Source: Filosporella fistucella | Lineage: Eukaryota > Ascomycota > Leotiomycetes > Helotiales | DNA length: 64,000 nucleotides | Direction of reading: 5' to 3' | Assembly (NCBI GenBank): GCA_030077755.1 | Contig: JAQJZZ010000013.1 | Span: 1 to 64,000, forward strand | Shown here: positions 33,232 through 45,128 of the stretch, in pieces | Position numbering within the stretch: position 1 is the stretch's first letter | Layout of the letters: each line of letters begins with the position of its first letter | Program-made: the position numbers and the translations under genes | The notes under the pieces: model-generated | The model's input: the letters and a program-made list of their open reading frames with translations, nothing else | What the model was told of the DNA's origin: nothing | Database searches by the model: none

Positions 33232-34539
33232 TTTCAGTGTTAGTGGGATCAATTTGTAGCAGAATACGAGAGAGAGAGATATATATATCTACAAGTTTCG
33301 TCATAGAAGACTTTCTGTCCGAAGTTCCATTAGTACCATCTCAAAGTGTCTTGAACAGCCTACTCTTTGGGGCCAGTACACTGTTCCCTGCACGTCTGAC
33401 TGCAAAAGCCATATCTTATGGTCAGATCATCCTCACAGTACAAATAGCCATTGGAGGCATCGTTTTGGCCAAATTTTAGATTCTATTCGTCGGACAAGGC
33501 CAGCCCATGAGGACTTGAAGCCTAATTGGCAACATGCCAAGGCCAAATATCCCTCGGACAATCGCATATACTTGTAAGTACGAACATTTTCGTGCCATCT
33601 TGTCCGTTGTTGCTTTCAAACTTACACCCTCGTGTATTCTGCATTTCATTTCTTCGGATTAGATATCACTCACACACCACTATAGAATGTTGACCAATTC
33701 CTTAAACCTCTTGGGCTAAGATAGACAAGCTTCCTGGCGTTGTCTTGGCCTAGGGTGTGGCACTTCTTGAGTATCAAATTTCGCTGTCTTACCTTCCACC
33801 AATTTTAGCCATTTTCTTCTTGAGATTCTGCTTGCAAGTGCAGAAGCTCGTTCTGCTTAACTTCTCTCATGCCTTGTTTATGGTTTATAATTATGTCAAC
33901 GCTCCCACGAACACGTGGGAATAGGGGCCGTACCATTGGGCTGCCGGAATTCGGCTCGACAATTTTTGGCTGTTCCTTGTGGATCTCCATCTCCTTTAAT
34001 ATCCCCACCTTTCCCCTCACCGACACCCCATTTTCCTTGATCAACAGGCACAAGAGGCAAACATTTTCCCAGACTACAATGTCACTAGTAGTTCGAGACC
34101 TCAAAACAGCAAGGGCCTGCTGATTTTCAACCCGGAAGCTATGAATCTTCTTTCCTTTCCTTTGCCAAGCTGGCCAGTAGCATTAAGCTTTTCTGGCCAT
34201 GTGCAGCCAGAGACTCGGGAACTACGAAAGACTTCGACAGGTGGTGTTGAGTGTTTATGAAGATCACTGCAGGGTCCATTATTGAGTGTACTAAGGTTTT
34301 ATGGCGACCGTTTGTAGAAGGTGGTGCACTACATTCCATGCAGCACCTTGAGCACCTCAGTTCCGCCTATTCCCAACTATTCAAAATCCATGACCTATCG
34401 CGTTAAGCACGTGTCTTCAAGTGCCTTCGATTGGACACTGTACTCTGTCAATTTGGCAGTGGCGCACCTTATATAACATATATGTGCCCTTTTTTCCGAT
34501 TGCTCTTCTCGAAAAGTCGAAAGTCCTACCTTTAAAAAT
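33232..34539. other. Intergenic with phosphoesterase promoter
   Basis: No gene is seen. TTATATAA at 34469-34476, about 65 bases before the phosphoesterase ATG, is a probable TATA box. Confidence 0.5.
34469..34476 (+). promoter_or_regulatory. TATA box of the secreted phosphoesterase
   Basis: TTATATAA, about 65 bases upstream of the ATG. Confidence 0.45.
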
Positions 34540-35978
34540 ATGGCTGGATTTAAACTCTCAAGTCTGGCAGCGCTATTCACCCTAGCCTTGGCTGTTCCTA
34601 ATATTGGCAACAAGGGTGATTGGAAATCTAAGATCAAGAACGTGGTCGTTTTGGTCGAGGAGAACAGATCCTTTGATACTTTTGCCGGTGGACTCTCGTA
34701 CAACCCACTTATTGATGGTTTGCTGCACCACAATTATTGCAATTCCATGTATGTTTCAACCTGAGATTCATCCTATTTGCCCAAGACTAATATTGTCAGG
34801 AACTCTTCCGACCCTCGTCAACACGATGATGTTTGTGCTGGGCCAAGAGCAAAAGATGTTGCCCCTGATGATCCAAATCACAGTATTAGTGGTGTTAATA
34901 TGCAAAGTAGGAAGACATTTTTCTTTCGTGCCGGTGTCTCCACTAATAGTCACCAGTCTTCAGTACATGGCATCCAAATGAGGCGACACTGGATTCGAAG
35001 TTTGAGATTGAGAACATGCGCGGATTTGTGACGGAACAATCTGTCACATTCGATACTTTGAATAAGACCAGAGCAGCCGAAGTCCTCAATTACTACACTG
35101 ACGACCAAATTCGTGTGTTTGGATCAATGGCAGAGAATTTTGTCCTATTCGATCGATGGTTTGCTTCCGTGCCAGGTCCAACCAACCCCAATCGAGCTTA
35201 CCTCACGTCTGGAACATCCCACGGCCATGGGAAGAATGATAATGCGTTCAATGTCTATGGTCTTCCTCAGAGGTCAATCTTCCAACAATTATCCGAGAAA
35301 GGCATCTCATGGATGAACTACCAAAATTCAACAACTGGCCCTGGGTTCGGCTTCAATCCAGACGCTGCTTTCTATAACTGGACTTATACTTCTGGAGCTT
35401 ACAAGACTAACATTGCTCCGCTGGATCAATTTTACGCCGATGCCAAAGCTGGTACACTTCCACAATTCACATATATCAATCCAGAGTGTTGCAGTTACCA
35501 ATCTTTCCATCCTCCTTCACCAATAACTCTCGGCGAGAGGTTTATCAAGGGCATCTACGAAGCTATTCGTAACTCGCCACAATGGGACGAAACCTTGTTC
35601 ATTCTCACTTTCGATGAACATGGCGGTTTCGGAGACCACGTTCCCCCTCCAGTCAATGTACCAGCTGGCGACGATCTATCATACACAGAGAAAGCGCCTG
35701 ACGGAAAGAACATGACCTTTAATTTCAAGCGTCTAGGTGTTCGTGTTCCGACTTTACTCATCTCACCATGGGTACCGAAAGGGTGGGTTGAGAAGAAGGG
35801 CTTGAATAACGGTGGAGAGTATACTCACACTTCTATCCTGAAATTCTTGCAAAATCTTTGGGGTTTGGACACGCTGACTGAGAGAGTCGCTTATTCAAGC
35901 ACATTTGAGCATTTGATTACGGATAACTTGAGAGCTGATACCCCTTCTACCCTTCCGGATCCATTCCCTTATAATTAA
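34540..35978 (+). CDS. Secreted phosphoesterase (acid phosphatase / phospholipase C family)
   Basis: Three exons (34540-34748, 34800-34906, 34957-35978) sum to 1338 nt, 445 aa. A signal peptide (FKLSSLAALFTLALA) precedes the phosphoesterase domain shared by bacterial phospholipase C, AcpA acid phosphatase and fungal homologues. Key motifs are VVVLVEENRSFDTFAGGL near the start (metal and nucleophile region), SVPGPTNPNRAYLTSGTSHGH, INPECCSYQSFHPPS and the metal-binding FILTFDEHGGFGDHVPPP. Members cleave phosphomonoesters or phospholipid head groups outside the cell, often on phosphate starvation. Two introns fall in the N-terminal third. Substrate specificity cannot be read from sequence. Confidence 0.9.
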
Positions 35979-37753
35979 GTTAGGCTGGGTATTAGCATAG
36001 AAAATAGCTCTCCATCTACCACATAGTATATCATTCTTGTCCATAGAAGCAACTTTCGATCAAATTTGAAGTTTCCATCTTATACTAATTTCCATAGATG
36101 ACTCCATCAGGTTGTTTTCATTTATCATATCACGAAAGCGTTGACAAAACATGTTTGAGGATATTAAATAAACTTATAGTGAATTGTATCTTTATTGATT
36201 CTGACTTTCAGGCCACACCGCCAGTCCTAGCTAAGCAGTCGTCGAGTAATCGTTTCACAGCGTAATATCTGAAGACAAGCACAAAATTATAGTTAGCAAA
36301 GTAGCTAGCAGAACTTCGATTAGCCAGCCCTTTCAATATAGTAGTGTCTATAGCTTGGACGATCTCAAGCATACTATCAACTTGATATGAAATCCCAGTG
36401 AATACACCTTCCGGATGACTAATCTCGCGACAATCCCGAGTTTCTTTCGAGCCCGCACATCTGGAAAGCTAGGAGATCGTCAAGGCATCACTGACGTCAG
36501 AAATGTTGATTCAAACTTTTAGATCTATAGCGAGGACCCCTTAAGAGAGATACTTTCTGTCTCTGCAACTATGACAGTGACATTCCACCAATTCTTAATG
36601 AGTTCCACTTAAACTCCATTCAGTGCCGTTCGGCATCATCCAACTCCAGCTTTTCGGTAGCGATGCAATTGTGCATACTTTCCCGCAGATCACTTGACTA
36701 TAGTGGGAGCACTTCCAGTTGTAATCGAGAGCTTCCTTTACATTTATTTCCATTGTTGTCGAGTTTATCAAAATTCACCCCCGGATTAGAGTGATTAGCG
36801 TTCCGTGTCGTAGGCTCTGCGCTCCAAATTTTGAGAATGCATTCGTTTCAGTGGTGATTGCTCCATTTCCTCAGCATGTCATATCAGGCCGATGACTTGC
36901 GGAAGTGACTCCGTGCCACAAAATTATTTTGCTCATCCATCAGCTGCTTTTTATGCGTAGACTCGATCTGCTACTCTCCAGACAATTTCTTGGCAGGCTA
37001 TCCTAATTCAACTTGGGGCATTCATCGCTGCCACTAGTCAAGCTTATGCGGCCCACAGATCGGCCTTTGTAAGACCTAAGGGTGGTTACCGATCTCTAAG
37101 TTCGTAGGTGGCTGAATTAAAGCTGGGGCTGAATTGATCTACCTGTTCCCTGTACGAAGCTACTCAGAAAGGAGCGATTAAAATGTACAACATTGATTCA
37201 GGGTTATGGAGGAAACCTTGTGAGCAGACTGAATGAAGTATACATTTGTATTGAAACTCGAGAATTCTCTTGAATTCCAGAGATCTACTGTTAAAATAAT
37301 AGCAAGCTCTCTGTACTTGTGAAGATGCGGATGAGTGGAGAAGCCCTGCAGCTAGAAAATCTGGAGAATGTGAAACAGTCTAGCAAATATCCACAGCTCG
37401 TCAAAAATCATCGCATGTGAATATCGGTCCGAAGTGATGCGCTATAGATTTCAAGTCTCACAGAATAGTGTAGTAGGAGTAAGATTTCCGAGCCATATTA
37501 TCCCGATTACTCTGCCTATATACAAACACATTATTGGTAGTGAACTTGACGAACCTTTTCCATTTAATGCAATGCACTGCGATGCCAAGCAGTTGACCCA
37601 AATCCTTATTAATCCTCCACTCGTTTCCTTCGTAATCATGAATGCCAATATGCCCTAACGCTATGTTCAAATGAATGTATCGATGAGCTCTTCCATTACA
37701 TATCTTCGTCCAGTCGTATCTTCATTCTCCTCACGAAATCATCCACCTTAATT
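35979..37753. other. Convergent intergenic region, no gene supported
   Basis: 1.8 kb between the phosphoesterase stop (plus) and PIR protein stop (minus). Only short mutually overlapping frames occur (37434-37670 on both strands), none with recognisable features. Confidence 0.5.
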
Positions 37754-40199
37754 TCACAAGAGGAAAATGGTAGCCAAGCCAAAGGCAAGGGTAACAAAGG
37801 ATCCAGCAACAGTAAGGCCGTTTCCGGCACCTGTGAATGTAGCTGGGGTAGATTGAGTAGCGTTTGCCTGAATCTGCCCATCTCCGATCTGAGTAACTGG
37901 AGTGCCTGTAGCAGTGGCCTGGATTTGTCCGTCACTAGATGGGGTTAGTAAATTGAGGGTAGGATGGTTAATAAATTGAAGGGATCGGAAAGGAAAAAGA
38001 TCGGGGTAAGTACCTGATTTGAGAGACTGGAGGAGCCGAGATAGCGGTTGTGGCTTGCACCTGCCCATCACTGGAAAGTATTAGATGATGAAAATCAAAA
38101 GCAAAGTTGGTAGGTTCATGTTGAGAGAGTAGTGGAGGCTGAAAGTCCGGTGCACCAGCTTATACTTTTTCCCCCACAAATCTTTCCCAACCGGTGGAAT
38201 AAACTTTTGCCCGAGCAAGCACACCAATAAAAAGGCATACTCCGTGTTTTAAAGTGCACATTTTAAAAGAATAATACTCTAGGTGTCAAAGGACACACTT
38301 AGAACAAAGCCATACTCTGTGTTGCAAAGTGCACACTCCAAAGAGCAGTACTCCAGGTGTCAAAGTACACGCTTGGAAAGACAACAATCCCAGTATACGA
38401 ATCCACCTAGATCAAAGAATTCTTGTTACATCAACTATGATGACAGATTCTACCATGGCAAGTTGGCAGCCCACTAGGACGAGCCAACGACCGAAGGAAC
38501 ATAAAGACTGTTTAACTAACCTGATCTGGCTCACTGGAGGAGCTGATACGGCGGTTGTAGCCTGCACCTGCCCATCACTAGAAAGATGTTAATTCATGTC
38601 TAGAATAAAGAAGAAGAAAGAAGGGAGCCGGAGGGCCGAGGGGGAAATTTTGGGGGGGGGGGGGGGGGGGGGGGGGAGGGGGGCACTTCAGTTGGAAACA
38701 TTTCACTAACCTAATTTGAGAAACTGGAGGAGCTGAAACTGCTGTAGTGGCCTGAACCTGCCCATCGCTTTGGAGCATTAGCCTTAGCTATTTAAGAATA
38801 AACAATCGATAAGGTACAAGATTACTCACCTGATTTGGGAGACTGGAGGAGCTGAGACTGCTGTGGTCGCTTGCACCTGTCCGTCGCTTTAAGATATTAG
38901 GTAGAGTACAACACTAATATACAAAAGTAGATGGTATATGTAACATTGGAAATAGGAGGACATTCGATGGCAGTGGGAAAAAGTGCCAAGTAGAATCAGA
39001 TAATCTTGCACTAGCCAAAAGTTCTGACATTCACGGAATTTCCGAGCCCATATTTGATATTGAAGCAAGGGGAATTGAGGAAATGAATCAACTGTAACAA
39101 TGTGTTGGGGAGAAGGTCGGTGATAAATCACTTACCTAATTTGCGAGACTGGAGGAGCTGAGATTGCCGTAGTAGCCTGGATCTGGCCGTCCGAGATCTG
39201 CGAACTTTAGAAAATGTTAGCTTTGAGTAATAATATAAGACATGAAGAAACTCGAAAGAGGAGAGCTATTTATAAAAGTGGGAGTGGAGAAGGAGGTTAT
39301 TATTCCCTCCTAGGCATGTTGCCATACAACAACTCCAAATCGTTGGATATGATCTGACTCTTCAAAAGCCGATTCTCCCGTTCTTCTATTGCGAGGATAT
39401 TTGGAAAAAAGAAAAACAGAGGGTGAGTGAACTTACACAGCTGGACGAGTGGTTACCACCTGTGGTTGCCCATCCGTAAACTCGCTGACTGGGATGGCAG
39501 TAGTTCCTTGCAATTGACCGTCGCTTGGAAGTGTTAGAAAGATGTTAATAACATTCATAGTTATTACATACCTGATTTGAGTGACTGGAGGAGCGGAGGC
39601 AGCAGTTGTAGCAGTTGGCTGTCCGTCTGACTGCTGTCCTGCAACTGCCGAAGTGGCGCCGGAGGAGCTTCCACGACATGGCAAAACGTTGATAAAGACT
39701 GGCTCACACTGAGGAGCCCAGTCACGATCATACAGGTTGTAGAAATCTCCACTCAAGCACTGATAGAAGTAGTTGCTTCCTCCTAAAGCTAAGGATCCAT
39801 TCCCACAAACGGAAAAACCACTAGTGTAAATGGCGCCAGCTTGTCCTGGAGGTGGATCGAACTGGAATTGGTAGTTGGCAACAATATTTCCAATACGGTT
39901 CTGGGAATCGGTGAGGACTGAATCGGCAAGTTTGACAGTAAGGAGGCCAGTCTGACCACACTGTGCTTGACGCTGAGACTGTTAGTACAAATGAAAGATC
40001 ATGCAGCAATGGAGAATATTACCTTGTTGATATCACGCTTAGCGACAGTGGTAGCGTTGATTATGGTAATTTGAAATTCGCCGTTATAGTTTGCTGAACA
40101 TCCTGGTGGAGCAGCAGATGTTGGTGCGAGATTACCAGAGGCTTGTGGCAATGCATAGGCAACACCGGCCAAGGCAGCGAGAGCGAAAGTGGTCTGCAT
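37754..40199 (-). CDS. PIR-family cell wall protein, one exon per repeat
   Basis: Nine exons (40199-40023, 39978-39572, 39523-39437, 39204-39136, 38886-38830, 38767-38711, 38577-38521, 38070-38014, 37934-37754) sum to 1149 nt, 382 aa. A signal peptide (MQTTFALAALAGVAYA) is followed by the Cys domain of PIR proteins (GCSANYNGEFQITII, QCGQTGLLTVKLADSVLTD, SVCGNG, YQCLSGDFYNLYDRDWAPQC). Ten DGQ units follow, the consensus being SDGQVQATTAVSAPPVSQI. In yeast the PIR glutamine in (S)QIxDGQxQ forms an alkali-labile ester bond to wall beta-1,3-glucan. The C-terminus is a hydrophobic tail (GLTVAGSFVTLAFGLATIFLL), so a GPI signal is possible in addition. Exons 5-8 are each exactly 57 nt with phase-2 introns on both sides. 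Introns range from 43 to 450 nt. Confidence 0.9.
38236..38377 (+). repeat. Two-copy 75-bp tandem repeat inside a PIR intron
   Basis: Copy one (about 38236-38303) and copy two (38311-38377) share CATACTC.GTGTT, AAAGTGCACA, a short purine-rich stretch, and TACTC.AGGTGTCAAAG.ACAC.CTT. Differences are mostly C/T and G/A. The repeat sits inside the 450-nt intron (38071-38520) between two repeat exons, the longest intron of the gene. Confidence 0.65.
38652..38683 (+). repeat. G-homopolymer tract in PIR intron
   Basis: A run of 25 G, one A, then 6 G. In the transcript it is a C-rich pyrimidine tract, within the 133-nt intron before exon 7. The exact length is likely polymorphic or uncertain. Confidence 0.8.
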
Positions 40200-42957
40200 G
40201 TTTGATAGCGACTGAACAGGAAGTTTCTTTTGAGTAGATGGATATAAAAGCGAATGTAGCACAAGGGTCGTAACACAATTTATAAACCAAGAAAGATGCA
40301 CTAATGAAAACATGGAAAAGAGGAGGCAGGCAAGGAATATATAAAGTCAGGCTGATCAGTCGAGCTAAGATTTAGAGCCATTGAGTAAAGTACCTTAACA
40401 TCTGAAGAGGAACACGCGTCTATCTCTTCGCCGGAAACGGTTGTTCCATTCGACAAGGACCTATGACGGTCTTGTGGTTCCAAAAATCGAACACACTTTG
40501 TAGAGAGCACCACTACTCGAGCACTAGGAACTAAAGTTACTCTCACGCTCCCTTCTGATTCCTTGAAATAGAAGCAAAAGACTGGAGAAAGGACAAAAGA
40601 ACAGACGTATCAACTACCCCGTTCAATTGAGCACTCTGCCGCTAGCCAAACTCCTGGCCACTGAGCGAGGATGACATATATGGAAGATCTACCATTTGCA
40701 GTATGTCAGAGTCAGACAATGGCTCTTTGCCGCAAGCCTTTGTTGAGGAGCGAGAGAGTAGAATAGAGTGGGGTGGAGTGGAGTGGTGATGCTCGATCGG
40801 GTTCCTTTTGCCGGGAATGCAGTGGTTGGATACAGTGAGATAGCGGGGTTTGAAGTGTGGCTCGAGTGGAACGAGAACGAGAGCGCAGCGAGGAGAAGCC
40901 AATGCTACAGTGTGAGGCCATCATGTAGCTAAGCAGCAGCTAAAATGAAGCCAACTGCAGCCAACCTAGCCAAGGCATCGAGATGGCAGGGAAACCAGCT
41001 CTATTGCACATGTTGGTGCGGAGTTTTGCTGAAGAGGCCGGGGCGACTGACAGCATGATACTCATGAAAAACTCACAATACGAACGGTGAGGTTGGGGTA
41101 GGCGTAGATGCGGTAAGATATGCTGAAGTGCACGCAGGTCTGAGCCGAATTTGGAAGATTAGAACGTCAGAAGAGCATTTCGTGATGTAGTTATGATATC
41201 CCAAAATGGCTGGGCAGTGGTGTATCTCGAGCGAGTCTGTGTAAGAGCGAGAGCGAGCTTTTGTTGGGGCGGGGGACCAGAAGGCAGAAGGACATGGAAT
41301 AACGGTAATCATAGACGTCGATTCCAGAAGACCGGCAACGTCCTCCCAAACTACCATGCTTCGGCCATGGGAATGTACCAGGGTGCATGGAGCATTGAGG
41401 AGAATATTGTCGCCTATGAGCATGAAGACTGGGGTTGATATCGATAGTGGGGTTGAGAGATTCTGAATAAACCCAGCAACTTATATGTATGTATCAGGTC
41501 ATGAAAAAGCTGACTGTTCTATGCTTGAAGCGGTACTTCTGTAGACGGCTCTGTATCTCTGTATATGATTAATCGTTTCCACAACGCCACCTTTCCTTTT
41601 GATATGATATTCTGGCCTGTACGGGAGAGGATCTTTCAATCTTCCACGTCAACCTGCACCCCTTCGGGCCGAGGATAGAATATCAAAAGTTTCCTACGAC
41701 CTCTCAACAGAGAATATCCCTTGCCTTGTAGTAAAGTAACCTTGGCTGGCTCCATCATTCCTTTAGGGCTCCAAGAATTGCGATCTGTGGTTTGGATGAG
41801 CAGCGGCAAATCGGGATTATCCAGGTGCATGGCGACGGCAAAAAAAGAGACTGTCCGAAGCAAAGCCAACTTGGACGAGTTGGGCAAGTAGAATTTCATG
41901 AGATGATCTGCGCCAAACTGATAATGGCTCAATTAAACAAAGCTTGAGTTGAGGTATCGCAAGGAAAGTCGATCTGTGTCCTCGTATTCTTGGATGGCAT
42001 CATGAATCGCTCAAAAGGTAGTGTTGAGGGTGTGCACGGAACACGAGATTCTTAGGTAGGTACTGAGCTAGGTGCCATGCTTCGTTGATGAGCCAAGCTA
42101 TTCATGTTTCCCGTCGGCGGAGCATTTCGATTGACGCCACACTGTACAGTATAGTGGGTAGGTATCCATGCACTATTTCCATAAAGCTATGATGCATTAA
42201 GTTTTCCACTGCTTGCCAAGCTCCCGCAAAACAAAGTCAAAGAGAGGGGGTCGATCACGGCGGGATGATGATATCTACTACTTCTGCTGCTCACGGCCGG
42301 AGGTGATCTTCCCAGTGCATCTTGACAGTTTGAACTCCCAGCTATCGATTCGCTAACTTGCCGTCCACCATCTGAGGCGACATCATAGCTCCGAGCTACA
42401 AGCTACAAGCTACCAGCCAGCTTCTAGCTTCGAGCTTTTGCAAGTTTACTCTTTGAATTTGAGTTCCAGTGTGACTCTTTATTTGAGTTTTGAAGGTGCT
42501 GAGGCTCCAGCTGAAGTTTTAGCCCAACCATTATCCTAGCTTCGATCTCAGCTGACATTAGTACAGCTTCACCAGCCCTCTTCCAACTCCAGATTGGACC
42601 CTGTGATTTTTAAGCCGCCCGCACGGTCATAGAAAAGTTTATAATCCGATGCTCTGATATACCTAACTCTTGTCGAATTAGCCTTATTATCGTCTTTGTA
42701 AAGTATCGAACACGAATAAGGCAAATCACGGACATCGAACAGCTTCACACGAATATTAACTTGGGACACAGTAAATTTGTCCTATATGTAACCTAATCCT
42801 ATTCCCATGTGAATCCAATCTCTTACTCCGGCATCCCATATCCCATCCCAGTACAACTCCGAAATTGTTCCGAATCTGTCTGTAACTGCGCTCACACATA
42901 TCCTCCGCCTGACAGTCCCCAGCCGCCTGGGTAATCTGTGCGACGTTCACAACAGAT
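40200..42957. other. Large upstream region of the PIR gene, no gene supported
   Basis: 2.8 kb between the PIR start (minus) and the stop of the PLDc_N gene (minus). A minus-strand open stretch at 41636-41932 (98 codons) was considered but lacks any family feature. The size fits a long regulated promoter. A short AGCTACA-type direct and inverted repeat lies at about 42388-42437. Confidence 0.5.
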
Positions 42958-43323
42958 TTACGGAATTGCCTCATATCCACTTCCTCCGGTATGCGCAGCA
43001 CGGTTGGAGAACAGCCAGTAGACGACAAGTCCCAGAATTGGGAACAAGAAAACAATAACACACCAGAGGAGCTTATGGGAGGGAGGGCGGTTGGATTTGA
43101 GAACTTCCACTGTAGATTATATCAGTACTTGCAGGAATGGAAAGAACTAGGGAGCCGTACTGAAGACCATAATATCGAGAATCAGGACAATGAAACCAAT
43201 TAGACCACCTCCAGCACCGTATTGCCAGGCATTTCCATGGCTGGTGGTTGCAACTGTTTCCTCGGCCATAACCCCGCAGAGGAGGAGGACCTGGAGAAAA
43301 AGGCTAAAGGTAGATTGCATCAT
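42958..43323 (-). CDS. Small PLDc_N-domain membrane protein
   Basis: Two exons (43323-43161, 43109-42958) sum to 315 nt, 104 aa. After a hydrophobic N-terminus (FSLFLQVLLLCGVMA), likely a signal peptide or first helix, come two helices of the phospholipase D nuclease N-terminal (PLDc_N) type. The first is GGGLIGFIVLILDIMVFMEV and the second HKLLWCVIVFLFPILGLVVY, ending in WLFSNR. In bacteria this module is the membrane anchor of cardiolipin synthases. Fungi carry it as a stand-alone small protein with no catalytic HKD domain, and its function is not established. The gene was found only by joining two short frames across a 51-nt intron. Confidence 0.85.
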
Positions 43324-44152
43324 GGTTGCGGTGATGAAGATTGTTTCTTAGTTAAATTCGAGGTTGCTGATGTTGAAGAAGAAATCGTTACTCTGATGGG
43401 GAGAGGCGGGGTGTAAGTATAAGCGCTGCTGCCTTGGATATCGTGGGTGGGCACAAGCGTAAGCTCACAGCAGAAATGACGTCATGCTGTTTCGCTCCTG
43501 CAACAAGACAATGCCGCGACAAACCTGGACGTTGATGTTCTCGTGAAGTATTACTCAGGTACGTACCTATTGTTGTCTGCATCACTGAGTTCGTGTCACA
43601 TATCAATGCACCAAAATTCTGATCATTGCAGTAGGTCGCCAGCGAATTTGCGACAACCTTCTATGCCATAATGCCAATAGGACCAGAGAAGTCAAATTCC
43701 CATCAACTAAGTTCGCTACCATTGGTATTTTTGAGAAGCGTTTGGCTGAAAGAAAATGTAACACTCTACATACCAAGGACCTTCTAGTAGCTGTTTGTTG
43801 CAAGAAATTCAACCCATATGACCCATCAGACTTTTTGTTACCCTCCTTTTTTCTTCTCTTAAAAGGTACACGTCTGATGGTTTTTCGTTGTAGTGCATAC
43901 TTGTAACGCCTGACATCCGACCCGTAGTAGCGTTTGCTCTTCATCCTCGCTACTTCGCCCAGATATGATATGTATCAAGAGCACTATTGATATTTGGAAA
44001 CAGTTATACGGTTTCTCTTTCATGCCCTTTCGAAGTACGGTCTGGTCAAGCTATAGCATCTTGGCCTAACACAAGCAATTTCGTTCACGGTTTCTGACTT
44101 ATGTACTCTTCAATTGCTTATGCAAGACTTTACTTGCAACTCCATTTAATGG
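43324..44152. other. Intergenic, no gene supported
   Basis: Upstream flank of the PLDc_N gene and 3' flank of the dehydrogenase, both minus strand. The minus open stretch at 43603-43944 lacks any recognisable feature. Confidence 0.45.
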
Positions 44153-45128
44153 TTATCCAGATAAAGCCAATATACGCTTCAAGATCTCATCGTCATTTGG
44201 AACTCCATCTCCTTTGATAGCCTCGTACGCAGGCGCAAGCACACTTTTCTCGATTTCCGTATACTTTCCGTCATCGATGTATATCACGTCTCCTTGACTG
44301 GTACCATCACTCATCATATATGCCGCAGCGCGAGCGACCACCAAGCCGGATTGAGAGCGGTGAGAAACCCCTTTCATGAGCCCTTCGATATCAGGGAGCA
44401 GATTGGTTGCTGTCCAAGATGGCATGAGAGTGTTGACGCGAATAGGCAACTCAGCCGCATCCAGAAGTCTTGCATAACCTCGCCCAAATCCAAGGACCCC
44501 ATGCTTAGCTGTGGCTGTAATATTGTTATCAGATTGAATGTTTCTTAATTGCATTGGAGCACTTGCAATAATCCGGTGCTCGAAGGGGTTGCAAGCCAGT
44601 GCTTGAGCCCATGAGTACAATACTACCTCCCTCAGGCTGCGTCTTCATATAATGAACAGCCAAAGTGGCTGTATTCATAACTCCTTTCAACATGATATCC
44701 AATACCTCAAACGTGGGCTCTCTCAAGTCGCCATTATTGTCTGTATCAAGGGTCAAGTAATTGGCACGAGGTCCGATACCTGCGTTGGCAAAAACACAAT
44801 CAATACGACTGTAAATTTTCTTTGTTTTCTTGAACAATGTAACGAGGTCTGCCCAGGTTCTGACATCCGTTTTAATAAAAGTAAATCGGGCATTTGGCTT
44901 TTCCACCGGCTCGGCTGTGTCAGCGCTGATGACTGATGCCCCGAGAGAAAGGAGCAGATTGACAGTTGCGAGACCGATGCCCGAAGAGCCGCCTGGTTTA
45001 ATTCAAACTTGGAATCAGCTGAAGCCATACCCGATATGCAGTCCAACGGAGGATTCCATACCAGTGATAATGGCCACCTTATCTTTCAAGCTTGTCAGGT
45101 GTTCATTCTTGATAATGAATTCAGCCAT
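44153..45128 (-). CDS. Short-chain dehydrogenase/reductase with GC-AG intron
   Basis: Three exons (45128-45062, 44992-44567, 44514-44153) sum to 855 nt, 284 aa. It is a classical SDR. The cofactor motif TGGSSGIGLA lies at residues 22-31, the acidic cofactor residue in SADTAE suggests NAD(H), NAG is in FANAGIG, and the catalytic serine in VLMGSSTG. The catalytic Tyr164-x-x-x-Lys168 reads YSTAK. Intron 2 begins GCAAGT rather than GT and ends ACAG; splicing there joins DYS to TAKHGVLGFGR. Without it the frame ends shortly after. The fold resembles fungal homologues of 15-hydroxyprostaglandin dehydrogenase; substrate unknown. No signal peptide, presumably cytosolic or peroxisomal, though no clear PTS1 is present. 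Confidence 0.88.

Noticed and set aside
38236..38377. Repeat considered as CRISPR-like
   Set aside because: Only two adjacent imperfect copies, without spacers, inside a fungal intron.
41636..41932. 98-codon minus-strand open frame in the PIR upstream region
   Set aside because: No recognisable family, no splice partners found, and it is isolated in a long non-coding stretch.
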